Shown here: positions 36,873 through 44,445 of the stretch, in pieces
How the letters are laid out: each line of letters starts with the position of its first letter
Numbering within the stretch: the stretch's first letter is position 1
Origin: Wansuia hejianensis
GTDB lineage: Bacteria > Bacillota > Clostridia > Lachnospirales > Lachnospiraceae
DNA: 64,000 bases
Direction of reading: 5' to 3'
NCBI RefSeq assembly: GCF_014337215.1
Contig: NZ_CP060635.1
Coordinates: 2,679,501 to 2,743,500 of the forward strand
The notes under the pieces: generated by a model
What the model was told of the DNA's origin: nothing
Databases searched by the model: none
The model's input: only the letters and a program-made list of their open reading frames with translations
Position numbers and translations under genes: made by a program

Positions 36873-37256
36873 ATGAATGAAAATCTGTTGCTTATTATAT
36901 GCGCCGTTGGTGTTGTAGCGCTTATATATCTGATCCGGTATATCATCGCAAAGGTGGTCTACAAGGGAACAGATGCCATTGAAAACAAGCTGCGGCAGAT
37001 TGAGCCGGGTACCCGCGCTACGGGCAACCAAAGCCTGGCGGAGCGGCTGGGCGTTCCCGGGCAGAATCCCCCGGCTGTCCAGTCCAACCAGACTCCGCCC
37101 CCGCAGCCTGTTTCGCCTCAGCCCGGTAACCCTGCCGATATCCAGGTAGTTTCCGCTCAGGGACAGACGGCTTCTTTCTGCACCAAATGTGGCGCTGCGG
37201 TAAAACCCGGCAGCACCTTCTGCGTGAAATGTGGAGCAGAACTGAAAAAGAACTGA
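36873..37256 (+). CDS. Single-TM protein with C-terminal zinc ribbon
   Basis: A 127-residue protein: one TM helix (about 4-24), an amphipathic stretch, a Pro/Gln-rich linker (about 60-95) and a zinc ribbon with CTKCG and CVKCG (about 102-122). CAGGAGG precedes the ATG. It closes the zinc-ribbon operon and is followed by two hairpin terminators. The zinc-ribbon sequence is of the same type as in the other operon proteins, so these may bind each other or one shared partner. Confidence 0.75.
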   Translation: MNENLLLIICAVGVVALIYLIRYIIAKVVYKGTDAIENKLRQIEPGTRATGNQSLAERLGVPGQNPPAVQSNQTPPPQPVSPQPGNPADIQVVSAQGQTASFCTKCGAAVKPGSTFCVKCGAELKKN

Positions 37257-37269
37257 ATACGAAACTCGG

Positions 37270-37303
37270 ACAGAAAAGGCCGCAGCAATGCGGCCTTTTC
37301 TGT
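37270..37303 (+). terminator. Terminator of the zinc-ribbon operon
   Basis: ACAGAAAAGGCCGCA (37270-37284) pairs perfectly with TGCGGCCTTTTCTGT (37289-37303) around GCAA, 13 bases after the stop codon. Confidence 0.8.
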
Positions 37304-37364
37304 TGCAATCTTGGTTTGATTCGATTCGCCGACATAGTAATAAAGACAAAAAACTCTGCAACGG

Positions 37365-37402
37365 AAAAATCCTCAACACCCGCAACGGTGCTGAGGATTT
37401 TT
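37365..37402. terminator. Bidirectional terminator between convergent genes
   Basis: AAAAATCCTCAACACC pairs with GGTGCTGAGGATTTTT with one mismatch; each strand ends in a T run. It serves the zinc-ribbon operon and the minus-strand DUF2806 gene. Confidence 0.8.
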
Positions 37403-37421
37403 CTTGTCCGCAAATATAGTT

Positions 37422-38864
37422 TTACTTGTCCAATAAGTTCACGTCAAAATCCAGCTCTAAATCATTTGCGTTTCTTGAAATAACCCGATATACACAAACG
37501 TCGACTTTTTCCTGTAAATCTTCTCTCAATAGCTTGCCCAGATCAATTAAATAATCATCATTAGATTCTTCCTGCACGATAGGCAGAAGCTGTTTGCCAA
37601 CCTCGGATAAGGGATAGCTTCGGTAGCGAAAAGTGTTGAACTGTTCATTGCTCGATTCAAATAGAATCATCAAATCAGAATCATTAAAGAATCCGTCAGC
37701 CCCATCGTTACAGACCTCGATTTCATTATCTACCCGAAGAGCACTAATCACACCGATTTCTTCCAAGGTGAGAATATCGCTCATACTCAAACCGTATCTC
37801 TGATTAACTGAGGCGTCTGAGAGACCAGTGTCGCAAAACAGAAAGAAGGTTCCGTCGGACTCCTGCAAAACAAGTGCTGCCGCATTTTTGAAAGCCAATG
37901 CTTCATGGGCGGTCATGTTACGCAGAACTTCGACCGCTCGAAGGGAAAAACTTCTAGGTTGCTTAATCTCCCCGGCAAGCACACGTGCCCATAGCTGCTG
38001 CATGTCATCGGAACGAATATTTCCGGCAGCATCAAAGAAGCGTAAAAACCAATCAAAATCAAATTCGGAAGGATCTGCAATGATTCCTTTTTCAAGTTCA
38101 CTATCCGCTTTTTGAGCAATCTTCAGAATATTATTCCATTTATAGAAGTCGTAAGCTGTCAGCTTACCTTCACTCGTCAACGACTTGATGGCGGAAGAAA
38201 AATCACCGGATTGAATCTGCTCTATCGTTGCCGAAGAAGAATTCTTGTCAGCAAATAGTATCGTCATTACACCCTGCACGACCATAGGAACGGCAGTATC
38301 AACTATTGTCGGGAGAACATTGCTAGCTTCCTCCTTTTGCATAAGGCTTTCTCTCTGTAACTGGAACAAATCGGGCACATGATTATTCTTATGCAAATTA
38401 TGCAATTCGTTCTTAAGTTCCTTTGTAATATATTCTTTTGAAGCTTTCGTAAAGAACAGCGACTCTCGCAAGGCAACTACATAATACCAGTACGGATCTT
38501 TGCATTTTCGTACGCTATCCTCTAAAGAAGCAATGGTTTCTTCACTTATCAGAATCTTTTCTCGCAAAAAGTCATGAAAAGCAGATATGGTGGTTTTTAT
38601 ATTCTGTATATTCAATTTCTGAACACGAGCAAGAAGTTCTTTGCCGGATAGCTCAAATATTTCTTTGCGGCGTTCCGATGAAATACATTCTAGTCCGCTA
38701 ATATATTTATTTGCGGTTATGCGATCTACTTTTAGCCAATCGGATGTTTCTTTCTCAGTCAGTCCGCTAATCAATATATTAAGAACGTCCGGCTGTGAAA
38801 AAATTGTTCGGTTGGCAATCAAGCCATGATAGAATACCGGAAAACAAAAAGGAATCTTATCCAT
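37422..38864 (-). CDS. DUF2806 domain protein of unknown function
   Basis: A 480-residue cytoplasmic protein. About residues 265-335 match the DUF2806 pattern (FDWFLRFFDAAGNIRSDDMQ, LWARVLAGEI, SLRAVEVLRNMTAHEA). The N-terminal 200 residues are helical and include an HTH-like TEKETSDWLKVDRITANKYI. The ATG at 38864 with GGGGG six bases upstream is preferred. DUF2806 genes are often found in accessory DNA; a defence role has not been shown to my knowledge. It is monocistronic and antisense to the island genes around it. Confidence 0.68.
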   Translation of the reverse strand: MDKIPFCFPVFYHGLIANRTIFSQPDVLNILISGLTEKETSDWLKVDRITANKYISGLECISSERRKEIFELSGKELLARVQKLNIQNIKTTISAFHDFLREKILISEETIASLEDSVRKCKDPYWYYVVALRESLFFTKASKEYITKELKNELHNLHKNNHVPDLFQLQRESLMQKEEASNVLPTIVDTAVPMVVQGVMTILFADKNSSSATIEQIQSGDFSSAIKSLTSEGKLTAYDFYKWNNILKIAQKADSELEKGIIADPSEFDFDWFLRFFDAAGNIRSDDMQQLWARVLAGEIKQPRSFSLRAVEVLRNMTAHEALAFKNAAALVLQESDGTFFLFCDTGLSDASVNQRYGLSMSDILTLEEIGVISALRVDNEIEVCNDGADGFFNDSDLMILFESSNEQFNTFRYRSYPLSEVGKQLLPIVQEESNDDYLIDLGKLLREDLQEKVDVCVYRVISRNANDLELDFDVNLLDK

Positions 38865-38888
38865 AAGCATCCCCCATTCTTTATGGTA

Positions 38889-38970
38889 AGCCTGTTCGCA
38901 ATCACTGCGGACAGGCCTCTTTTTTTGCAACAATATCGCAACATGCTCCCAATATCGGGGGCAGTTTTTT
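38889..38970 (+). terminator. Two plus-strand terminators in the DUF2806 gene leader
   Basis: GCCTGTTCGCA/TGCGGACAGGC (38890-38916, one mismatch) followed by CTCTTTTTTT, then TGCTCCC/GGGGGCA (38944-38963) followed by GTTTTTT. Both have the T run on the plus strand, antisense to the DUF2806 leader. No intact plus-strand gene ends here; they may be relics of deleted genes or terminate an antisense transcript. Confidence 0.6.
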
Positions 38971-38979
38971 ATCTCTATA

Positions 38980-39267
38980 ATGAAATCAACAAGAAAAGCA
39001 AGAGCAAAATGTTTCCTATATCTTGAGGATCTTGCGGCGCAGATAGAGGATGACCTCTGTATTGCACCGTCAAGCATTCACGAGGTTCTCATCTTTCCGC
39101 TTTCTCTTGTACAGCCCGCACGAATCATTGAAGCTGTACTGGATGTAAATCAGACTGTCGTATTACCGCAAGAGAAGCTCAGCGATAGTGCATATATTTA
39201 TCGCCGAGGCACTCATGTTATCTCGCAGGCCACACTTAAGAATCCCACTGATTTCACTTGCAAGTAA
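38980..39267 (+). pseudogene. C-terminal fragment resembling DUF5688 proteins
   Basis: From about 39013 the frame reads LEDLAAQIEDDLCIAPSSIH, then YIYRRGTHVISQ. The PSSIHE motif and the layout recall the C-terminus of DUF5688 proteins common in Clostridia mobile elements. The first two thirds expected for that family are absent. Assignment is from memory of the motif and is tentative. It precedes the other right-end element genes in the same direction. Confidence 0.45.
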
Positions 39268-39307
39268 AGCAACAAAGAGTGATGAATTGTGTGAAGGAAG
39301 AAAAATC

Positions 39308-39556
39308 ATGTGGAAAGAAGGAACTATTGGTATCCCAGGAGAAAAAGAGGTTAAAAAAGAATACATAGCGGTTCATTATTCCATAAAGGTATATGATGAG
39401 CCGAGCAAATTCGGTATCAATCATGGCAAAATCTCAAAATTGCAGTTAAAGCAAAACGGTGAGATCGTTGCTAATTACGACCGTGGCTGGGATATTCGCC
39501 CAACCACAAAAGAAGCCGAAATTGCTCTTTGTATCCTGCTAAACCAGCACAATTAA
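39308..39556 (+). CDS. Small conjugative-element protein (DUF7678-like)
   Basis: An 82-residue protein (MWKEGTIGIPGEKEVKKEYI; central FGINHGKISKLQLKQNGEIV; NYDRGWD). It resembles a small family that recurs beside recombinase modules of Firmicute integrative elements. The ATG at 39308 follows AAGGAAG. The function is unknown. It starts the right-end module of the island and is followed after 14 bases by the acidic-linker protein. Confidence 0.6.
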   Translation: MWKEGTIGIPGEKEVKKEYIAVHYSIKVYDEPSKFGINHGKISKLQLKQNGEIVANYDRGWDIRPTTKEAEIALCILLNQHN

Positions 39557-39570
39557 AGGAGGTCTCTATT

Positions 39571-40611
39571 ATGACGACTATCAAATACGCCGCATCTGGC
39601 GAACAGAGAAAACAACTCGTAAACGCATTGTCTGAGATTCTCGAATGTGAGTCCAAATATCTCAGAGCTCCGAGCTATGGATATGAGGTCGGTTCATGCA
39701 TTGTGAATCGTGCCGGGGATATTGATTTTCCGGATGATATGACGGAAGAAGAAATAGAAGCTATCGTCAAGAAACTAACCTGGCATGGCTTCGAAAGAAT
39801 TCTTGACGATCATGCAGAAGAGTCTGCCCTCGAAACAAAAGATCCTACTGAGGAAAATGTATCCGATGCCGTGGACACGACCGTCGAAGAATCTGAAGAT
39901 GTTTTAGACGAAACCGTTGCCGATGAAAATAAAATCGGCGCAACTGAGGATTATGATACTTCTAAAGAAACATCAGCAGAGTCCATCGAAAAACCAGAAG
40001 CTCCTGTTTTGCCGGAAGGTAGTTTTGAATCAGCGGAAGCTACGGAAAAGGTTGCGGACGAGCAATCAGAGGAAGGTTCGATTCCGGAAGCGACCGAGCC
40101 AAAGAAAATCGTGATTGAGTTGCCAGGCTCTTACCTTGATGAGGCTGAACTTGGCAGAGTCAGAGCAATTGTTGCCAGTAAAGCAACGGTTCTCAAGAAA
40201 GCGCTCGAAACAGACGCTCTGTCCATTGAGCGTAAAGAGGATAAAATCTGCTTCCCGTGGTTTACTGATCATGGGATTAATGGAGAGGCGAAAGCCTACA
40301 TGCAGCTTGTATCCGGAATCGCGAAGAGAGCTAAAATGCTCACCCGGGTTACAGCTACGGAAAGCCCGTCAGACAATGACAAATTTACGATGCGACTCTT
40401 TCTCGTATCTCTGAACTTCAAAGGGCCAGAATATGCCTTTGCCCGTAAATTTCTGCTTCGCAACCTGTCTGGAAACAGCGGTTGGCGAACCGAGGAGGCG
40501 AAAGCAAGACATGATGCCCGTAAAATCAGAACAGAAATTGAAGCACCGGAAGTAACCATTGGGCAAGCAGTCATTGAAGGAGGCGAAGCAGATGCAGGGA
40601 TTTCCGAATAA
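39571..40611 (+). CDS. Mobile-element 'virulence-related'-type protein with acidic linker
   Basis: A 346-residue protein. The N-terminus (residues 1-75; SGEQRKQLVNALSEILECES, YGYEVGSCIV, IDFPDDMTEEEIEAIVKKL) matches a family on Firmicute conjugative elements that databases label 'virulence-related' without experimental support. A Glu/Asp-rich disordered linker (about 88-185) and a C-terminal domain (about 187-320) follow. GGAGGT seven bases before the ATG at 39571 fixes the start. It overlaps the next gene by 20 bases. Confidence 0.65.
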   Translation: MTTIKYAASGEQRKQLVNALSEILECESKYLRAPSYGYEVGSCIVNRAGDIDFPDDMTEEEIEAIVKKLTWHGFERILDDHAEESALETKDPTEENVSDAVDTTVEESEDVLDETVADENKIGATEDYDTSKETSAESIEKPEAPVLPEGSFESAEATEKVADEQSEEGSIPEATEPKKIVIELPGSYLDEAELGRVRAIVASKATVLKKALETDALSIERKEDKICFPWFTDHGINGEAKAYMQLVSGIAKRAKMLTRVTATESPSDNDKFTMRLFLVSLNFKGPEYAFARKFLLRNLSGNSGWRTEEAKARHDARKIRTEIEAPEVTIGQAVIEGGEADAGISE

Positions 40612-40816
40612 GCAGGCGATTGAAAGACTACGAATAATGTATCCAACAGGAACGCGCATAGAACTTATTTCTATGAACGATCCATACGCCAAGCTTACGC
40701 CTGGAGAGCAAGGAACTGTACAGTTCGTTGACGATATCGGAACGATCTTTGTCAATTGGGACTGCGGCTCCGGCCTAGGTGTCGCTTATGGCGAGGATAT
40801 TATCCGCAAAATTTAG
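40592..40816 (+). CDS. DUF4314 family protein
   Basis: A 74-residue protein matching DUF4314: IERLRIMYPTGTRIELISM, DPYAKLTPGEQGTVQFVDD, IFVNWDCGSGLGV. Such KOW-like small beta proteins are typical cargo of conjugative transposons in Firmicutes. GGAGG lies eight bases before ATG 40592, inside the end of the preceding gene. Function is unknown. Confidence 0.82.
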   Translation: MQGFPNKQAIERLRIMYPTGTRIELISMNDPYAKLTPGEQGTVQFVDDIGTIFVNWDCGSGLGVAYGEDIIRKI

Positions 40817-40902
40817 GGCTATACCCACTTACACGCCAGCCCCATTGTGGGCTGGCAATTCTATAGTTAAAACTATCGCACATTAACAGGAAGGAGGCGC
40901 TC

Positions 40903-41187
40903 ATGCGCTCAGAGGTAAAGCAAAGAATTGCTTCGCTCAGAAAAGAAAACTACTCCTATGCTTTTATAGGAAAAACGCTACATCTTTCGCCTAATACGGT
41001 GAAATCAATTTGTCGCAGAAATGGCTATGAAGCATTTGGAAAACGAAAAACAAAGGCTGAAAAAGCATTGCCAAATCAATGTAAGCATTGCGGTCGACCG
41101 CTAGATAATACGGCTGGGCAAAAGAAAAACTTCTGCTCGGATAAGTGCCGTATTGAATGGTGGAAAGAAGCCAGACGAAAAAAGTAA
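40903..41187 (+). CDS. Helix-turn-helix plus zinc-finger protein of recombinase modules
   Basis: A 94-residue protein with a sigma-like helix-turn-helix (residues 1-45; YAFIGKTLHLSPNTVKSICR) and a C-terminal zinc finger (CKHCG...CSDKC, about 62-85). Proteins of this plan typically stand directly upstream of large serine recombinase genes in Clostridia elements, as here. AAGGAGG precedes the ATG. It may regulate excision genes; this is inferred from context. Confidence 0.75.
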   Translation: MRSEVKQRIASLRKENYSYAFIGKTLHLSPNTVKSICRRNGYEAFGKRKTKAEKALPNQCKHCGRPLDNTAGQKKNFCSDKCRIEWWKEARRKK

Positions 41188-41257
41188 CCGGATGTTAGAT
41201 TTCGGACTCGACATTTTCGCCAAAGAGAGTGATGAATGTCTGTAGGAGGTGGAAGTT

Positions 41258-41365
41258 ATGCAGATTAAAGAGATTAGCGCTACAAAATTACCGAATATTG
41301 GAATAAGGCGGGTTGCCGCTTATGCGAGGGTTTCGTTATCTGAAGCTAATTGCCGAGATGGATGA
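41258..41365 (+). pseudogene. Truncated serine recombinase (first 26 residues)
   Basis: After GGAGG an ATG opens MQIKEISATKLPNIGIRR and VAAYARVS, the diagnostic N-terminus of a serine recombinase with the catalytic Ser at residue 26. The frame then departs from the family and stops at 41363. The DNA from about 41337 belongs to another gene in a different frame, so a deletion has joined the two. The protein cannot be active. Confidence 0.8.
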
Positions 41366-41795
41366 AAATGCTGAGATTAATGCCCCGGAAGACGAGCCGA
41401 GCTCTAGTGGAGGCGATTCTGCTCACTCAAAAAGCTATACTCATCTGGGGAATTATACTGTAGAGAACGATGAAATATTTTATCTTTCAAATGGAGTCTC
41501 GGAGGGTAAAATGAGAGTTCAAAATGGATGCGAGTATGTTGTTCTTGAGGGGTCTATATTAGATCCTAAAATCACATCAAACGAAAGTAGTATCCGAAAG
41601 TCAAGAAAAGAGCACGCTGATTCGTTGAGCGAAGATGGAATGGTCGTTATTCGAGACATTACGTTCAATACGCCATCCGGAGCCGCAAACTTTATTCGTG
41701 GTGGGGCGTGTAACGGAAAAACGTATTGGAGAACAGAATCAGACCGACCTTTGAGCGAATTTATTTCATATCGTAAAAACGACTCGTATAACTGA
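41337..41795 (+). pseudogene. C-terminal fragment with DUF4357 domain
   Basis: About 150 codons in a frame different from the recombinase. The end reads FNTPSGAANFIRGGACNGKT and YWRTE, the DUF4357 pattern, which usually ends GIY-YIG nuclease-like or restriction-associated proteins. The part before (LGNYTVENDEIFYLSNGVSE) fits the segment preceding that domain. The N-terminal nuclease or methylase part is missing. ATG 41358 could start a 145-residue product but has no good ribosome-binding site. Confidence 0.6.
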
Positions 41796-41833
41796 TATAT
41801 TAGAGCGTTTTTGAAGCCGTGTGGCTTATGCTT

Positions 41834-41890
41834 ATTTGCACCAATTTCTGATTTTGCTCGAACAGGACAAATTTGAAGAATTGGTGCAAA
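41834..41890. repeat. 12-bp inverted repeat shared with the island left end
   Basis: TTTGCACCAATT (41835-41846) and AATTGGTGCAAA (41879-41890) are perfect inverted copies. The 14-mer ATTTGCACCAATTT occurs at 26644-26657 and again at 41834-41847. A variant, CTGGTGCACAAA, is at 41966-41977. Confidence 0.65.
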
Positions 41891-41984
41891 AATAGAAAAA
41901 CACCTATCTGTGACGAAAAATATGCGGCTCTATGAGGCAGGAAAATCTATCATTAGAGTAAAAACTGGTGCACAAATAAAGAAA

Positions 41985-42012
41985 AACCCCCGAAAAATCG
42001 GAGGCTTTTCTC
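41985..42012 (+). terminator. Terminator at the island right end
   Basis: CCCCCGA pairs with TCGGAGG around AAAA, followed by CTTTTCTC. It would stop plus-strand transcripts just before the junction. Confidence 0.6.
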
Positions 42013-42028
42013 ACGTCGCACTCGCTTA

Positions 42029-42039
42029 AGTGTGACGTC
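42029..42039 (-). repeat. Right terminal inverted repeat of the island
   Basis: AGTGTGACGTC, the exact inverse of 26560-26570. A further imperfect inverse, ACGTCGCACT, sits at 42013-42022, giving a local dyad like the binding site of a recombinase dimer. Confidence 0.75.
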
Positions 42040-42301
42040 ATAATATGGCTACAATGACAGGAATCGACGCAAGCGAAGGGTCTTTCTTAGCAATGGACAG
42101 AAATGTGTACCCATCCATTACCGGCATCGTGATATCGAGTAAAATCAATGAAACCTCGTCCCTGTGTTTTTCCAGGACTTGAAGAGCCTCCTGTCCGTTC
42201 TCCGCTTCCAGGACTTTGTACTCCGAAGATAACAGCTCACTCAATATCATGCGGTTAATCGCGTTATCCTCTACAATCAGAATTTCCTTTTTTGTGAGCA
42301 T
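42038..42301 (-). pseudogene. 5' fragment of the split GGDEF/EAL response regulator (receiver domain)
   Basis: ATG at 42301 with GGGAG upstream opens a normal receiver: EILIVEDNAINRMILSELL, phosphoacceptor Asp in LILLDITMPVMDG, ending SIPVIVA. The next codons (ATA TTA TGA) belong to the island edge. The receiver lacks its last strands and helices and is unlikely to fold stably. The missing continuation is at 24219-26552. The operon's original promoter should lie upstream, in 42302-42480, where a TATAAT is present (minus strand, 42460-42465) without a clear -35 box. Confidence 0.85.
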
Positions 42302-42580
42302 CCTAATATCTCCCTCTGACTTCCAGACCCCGGTTTGAGGCCCTTCTATATGATATAATATAAAAACGGCCCCTATATCTATACCTCTTCATGCAATTCT
42401 TACAAACCGGTTACCATCTATAAGGTATAGGGGGGGCCACTCTGTTCATATTAAGATCAATTATAGTGTAGCATACAATAATTAAATATGCAATTAAGAA
42501 CCTCTTCTTCAAACAGAAATCACCAATTCCGAAAGCATGCACAGACTAACAGGTCTGTTTTCCTCCGTAGCTTTAAGTTA

Positions 42581-42623
42581 GAGAAAAACGGAGTGCTGAA
42601 AATTATCGCTTCAGCACTCCGTT
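42581..42623 (-). terminator. Terminator of the lgt operon
   Basis: AACGGAGTGCTGAA pairs perfectly with TTCAGCACTCCGTT (42587-42600, 42610-42623), followed on the minus strand by TTTCTC. It lies three bases past the lgt stop codon. Confidence 0.85.
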
Positions 42624-42625
42624 GA

Positions 42626-43534
42626 TTATTCCTCGGACTCTGCGTCCGTTTTTTTCTTATCCTTTTCGCCCTCCGCGGCCACATCGGCCTGCGCCTCTTC
42701 TGCCGGGCTGTCAATCTCGTCTATGGCTTCAGCTTCCTCCTGAGGAGTTCCGGCATCCGTTTGCCTGCCGTCATCCGCAGGTTTGCTTTTTCTTCTTAAA
42801 ACAAGCAGCACGATTCCGGCGATCAGGGTGAAAATTCCAATGAACTGAGAAGTTGAGAGGGTCCCCACTGATCCTCTGATTAAATCGCCTCTCCAAAACT
42901 CCAGAATAAACCGGCCTGCACTGTACAGGATCAGATACCAGGCTGTCACCTCGCCGTCCCGTTTTTTCAGCTTCTTATCGTAAAAAATCAGGAAGAAAAA
43001 CAAGAGGAAGTCCAGTGCGCTGGAAATCAGTTGTGTCGGAACCAATGGAACCCCATTCGGCGCGAAATTTGAGTTCGTAAATGTGATGGATAAGGCGCAG
43101 GACGTCTCCGTACCAAAACAGCAGCCTGCCAGGAAGCAGCCGATTCTTCCGAAGCCCTGGGCCAGCGCCACACTGGCAAGCCCCAAGTCAAAGTATTTCC
43201 ACACCTCCAGCTTACTGCGTCTGCAGTAAATGTAGCCTCCGAGAATTCCGCCAAGAATTCCGCCGAATACGACCCATCCATCCCCAAGGGAATGCAGGAA
43301 GATACTGGGATCAGCAATCAGATCCGGAAGAATCGTGATCATGTATAAGAGTTTGGAGCCTATATAACCCAATATCACACACCAGCATACCAGTCCAAAA
43401 ATCTTCTCAGGCTTCAGACCCTTCTTTTTTGCCCTATATTCTGCAGTGAAATATGCCGACAGAATTCCAATTGCCGTCATCAGTCCATATCCGTGGATTG
43501 TCAATGGCCCGATTGAAAATAAATCATTGTACAT
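42626..43534 (-). CDS. lgt: Prolipoprotein diacylglyceryl transferase
   Basis: A 302-residue membrane enzyme that transfers diacylglycerol from phosphatidylglycerol to the lipobox cysteine of prolipoproteins. The N-terminal HGYG motif, seven TM helices and the Lgt signature region (GRIGCFLAGCCFG) are present. After the last TM helix (about 240) a hydrophilic Glu/Asp/Lys-rich tail of some 55 residues extends beyond the usual length. The many lipoproteins in this window are its substrates. It is followed by a strong terminator. Confidence 0.93.
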   Translation of the reverse strand: MYNDLFSIGPLTIHGYGLMTAIGILSAYFTAEYRAKKKGLKPEKIFGLVCWCVILGYIGSKLLYMITILPDLIADPSIFLHSLGDGWVVFGGILGGILGGYIYCRRSKLEVWKYFDLGLASVALAQGFGRIGCFLAGCCFGTETSCALSITFTNSNFAPNGVPLVPTQLISSALDFLLFFFLIFYDKKLKKRDGEVTAWYLILYSAGRFILEFWRGDLIRGSVGTLSTSQFIGIFTLIAGIVLLVLRRKSKPADDGRQTDAGTPQEEAEAIDEIDSPAEEAQADVAAEGEKDKKKTDAESEE

Positions 43535-43550
43535 TTATGCACCCTGCTTT

Positions 43551-44426
43551 CTATCTTCCGATACGTTCTCTCATCATTCTGATATATTCGGGAGTTGTTC
43601 CGCAGCATCCTCCAATCAGGCCTGCACCCAGTTCAACCAGAACTGCCATATGTTCCGCAAAGGCCTCCGGCCCCATCTGGTACACAGCTTCTCCATTTGC
43701 ATTCGTCAAAGGCAGTCCGGCATTCGGTTTAACTGCCAGCGGCACTTTGGCACGGTTTTTCATCTCAGTTACAATTGTCTTCAACTGATCGGGTCCTATT
43801 GAACAGTTTACGCCTACGGCGCTTGCACCCAGATCCTGCAGCGTCTCTACCGCTTCTGCCGCCGTGCCTCCAAAGAGGGCCCGTCCATCCTCCTGTACGG
43901 TCAGCGTACAGATCATGGGAAGGTTACAGGTATCCAGCGCCGCTTTCAGGGCGACGGCTGTCTCCTGAACGCTCAGCATGGTTTCAGCTACGAGAAGATC
44001 CACACCGGCATCCGATAGTACGCGGATCTGCTCGCAGTATACCTCGTACAGCTCTTCTTCCGTCAGATCTCCCAGGGGATCCAACAGCTCTCCGGATGTC
44101 GTAAGATCTCCTGCTACCAGCGCCCTGCCACCCGCAGCTTTCCTGGTTATCTCCACCAAACCTTTATTTAATGCTTCCACATCCTTTTCTTTTCCATGTT
44201 TCCTGAGGCTGATCCTGTTAGCAGAGAAGGTGGGCGCATACAAGATCTGGCTCCCGGCCTCCAGATACTGCTGCTGAAGCTCTGTCACCAGCCCGGCATG
44301 CTCCAGAAGCCAGGCTTCCACACAGATATTCCTGGGCATGCCTTTTTTGACCATATTAGTGCCCAGGGCCCCATCCAGAAACAGTATATTCCCCTCAGCT
44401 AAATCTGCAAACTCTTTTTTATTCAT
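43551..44426 (-). CDS. Homocysteine S-methyltransferase family protein
   Basis: A 291-residue TIM-barrel methyltransferase equal to the N-terminal domain of cobalamin-dependent methionine synthase. Zinc ligands are visible: Cys in GVNCS (near 204) and the pair in GGCCGTTPEYI near 276-277. It transfers a methyl group to homocysteine to give methionine; the donor (S-methylmethionine, betaine or a partner corrinoid protein) cannot be read. It lies 16 bases upstream of lgt in the same direction. Confidence 0.88.
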   Translation of the reverse strand: MNKKEFADLAEGNILFLDGALGTNMVKKGMPRNICVEAWLLEHAGLVTELQQQYLEAGSQILYAPTFSANRISLRKHGKEKDVEALNKGLVEITRKAAGGRALVAGDLTTSGELLDPLGDLTEEELYEVYCEQIRVLSDAGVDLLVAETMLSVQETAVALKAALDTCNLPMICTLTVQEDGRALFGGTAAEAVETLQDLGASAVGVNCSIGPDQLKTIVTEMKNRAKVPLAVKPNAGLPLTNANGEAVYQMGPEAFAEHMAVLVELGAGLIGGCCGTTPEYIRMMRERIGR

Positions 44427-44445
44427 TCATTTTCTCCGGTTCTGC

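Larger units (their letters stand above)
26553..42045. mobile_element. Genomic island inserted in the GGDEF/EAL response-regulator gene
   Basis: The receiver of one gene is split: its first 85 residues end at 42047 (SIPVIVA) and it resumes at 26552 (TQSDSEADEV) in the same orientation, about 15.5 kb apart. GACGTCACACT (26560-26570) is repeated inverted at 42029-42039. Related subterminal sequence follows at both ends: GTGAGAAAA, then a GCACCA(A/G)TTTTTA motif. The right end carries genes typical of serine-recombinase conjugative elements and a truncated recombinase. No conjugation genes remain. Exact junctions are uncertain by a few bases because CA repeats flank the left edge. Confidence 0.82.

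Noticed and set aside
26553..42045. Explanation by inversion or assembly join instead of insertion
   Set aside because: Both halves of the gene keep the same orientation and join in frame, and inverted repeats mark both edges; an insertion is simpler. It cannot be excluded without a related genome.
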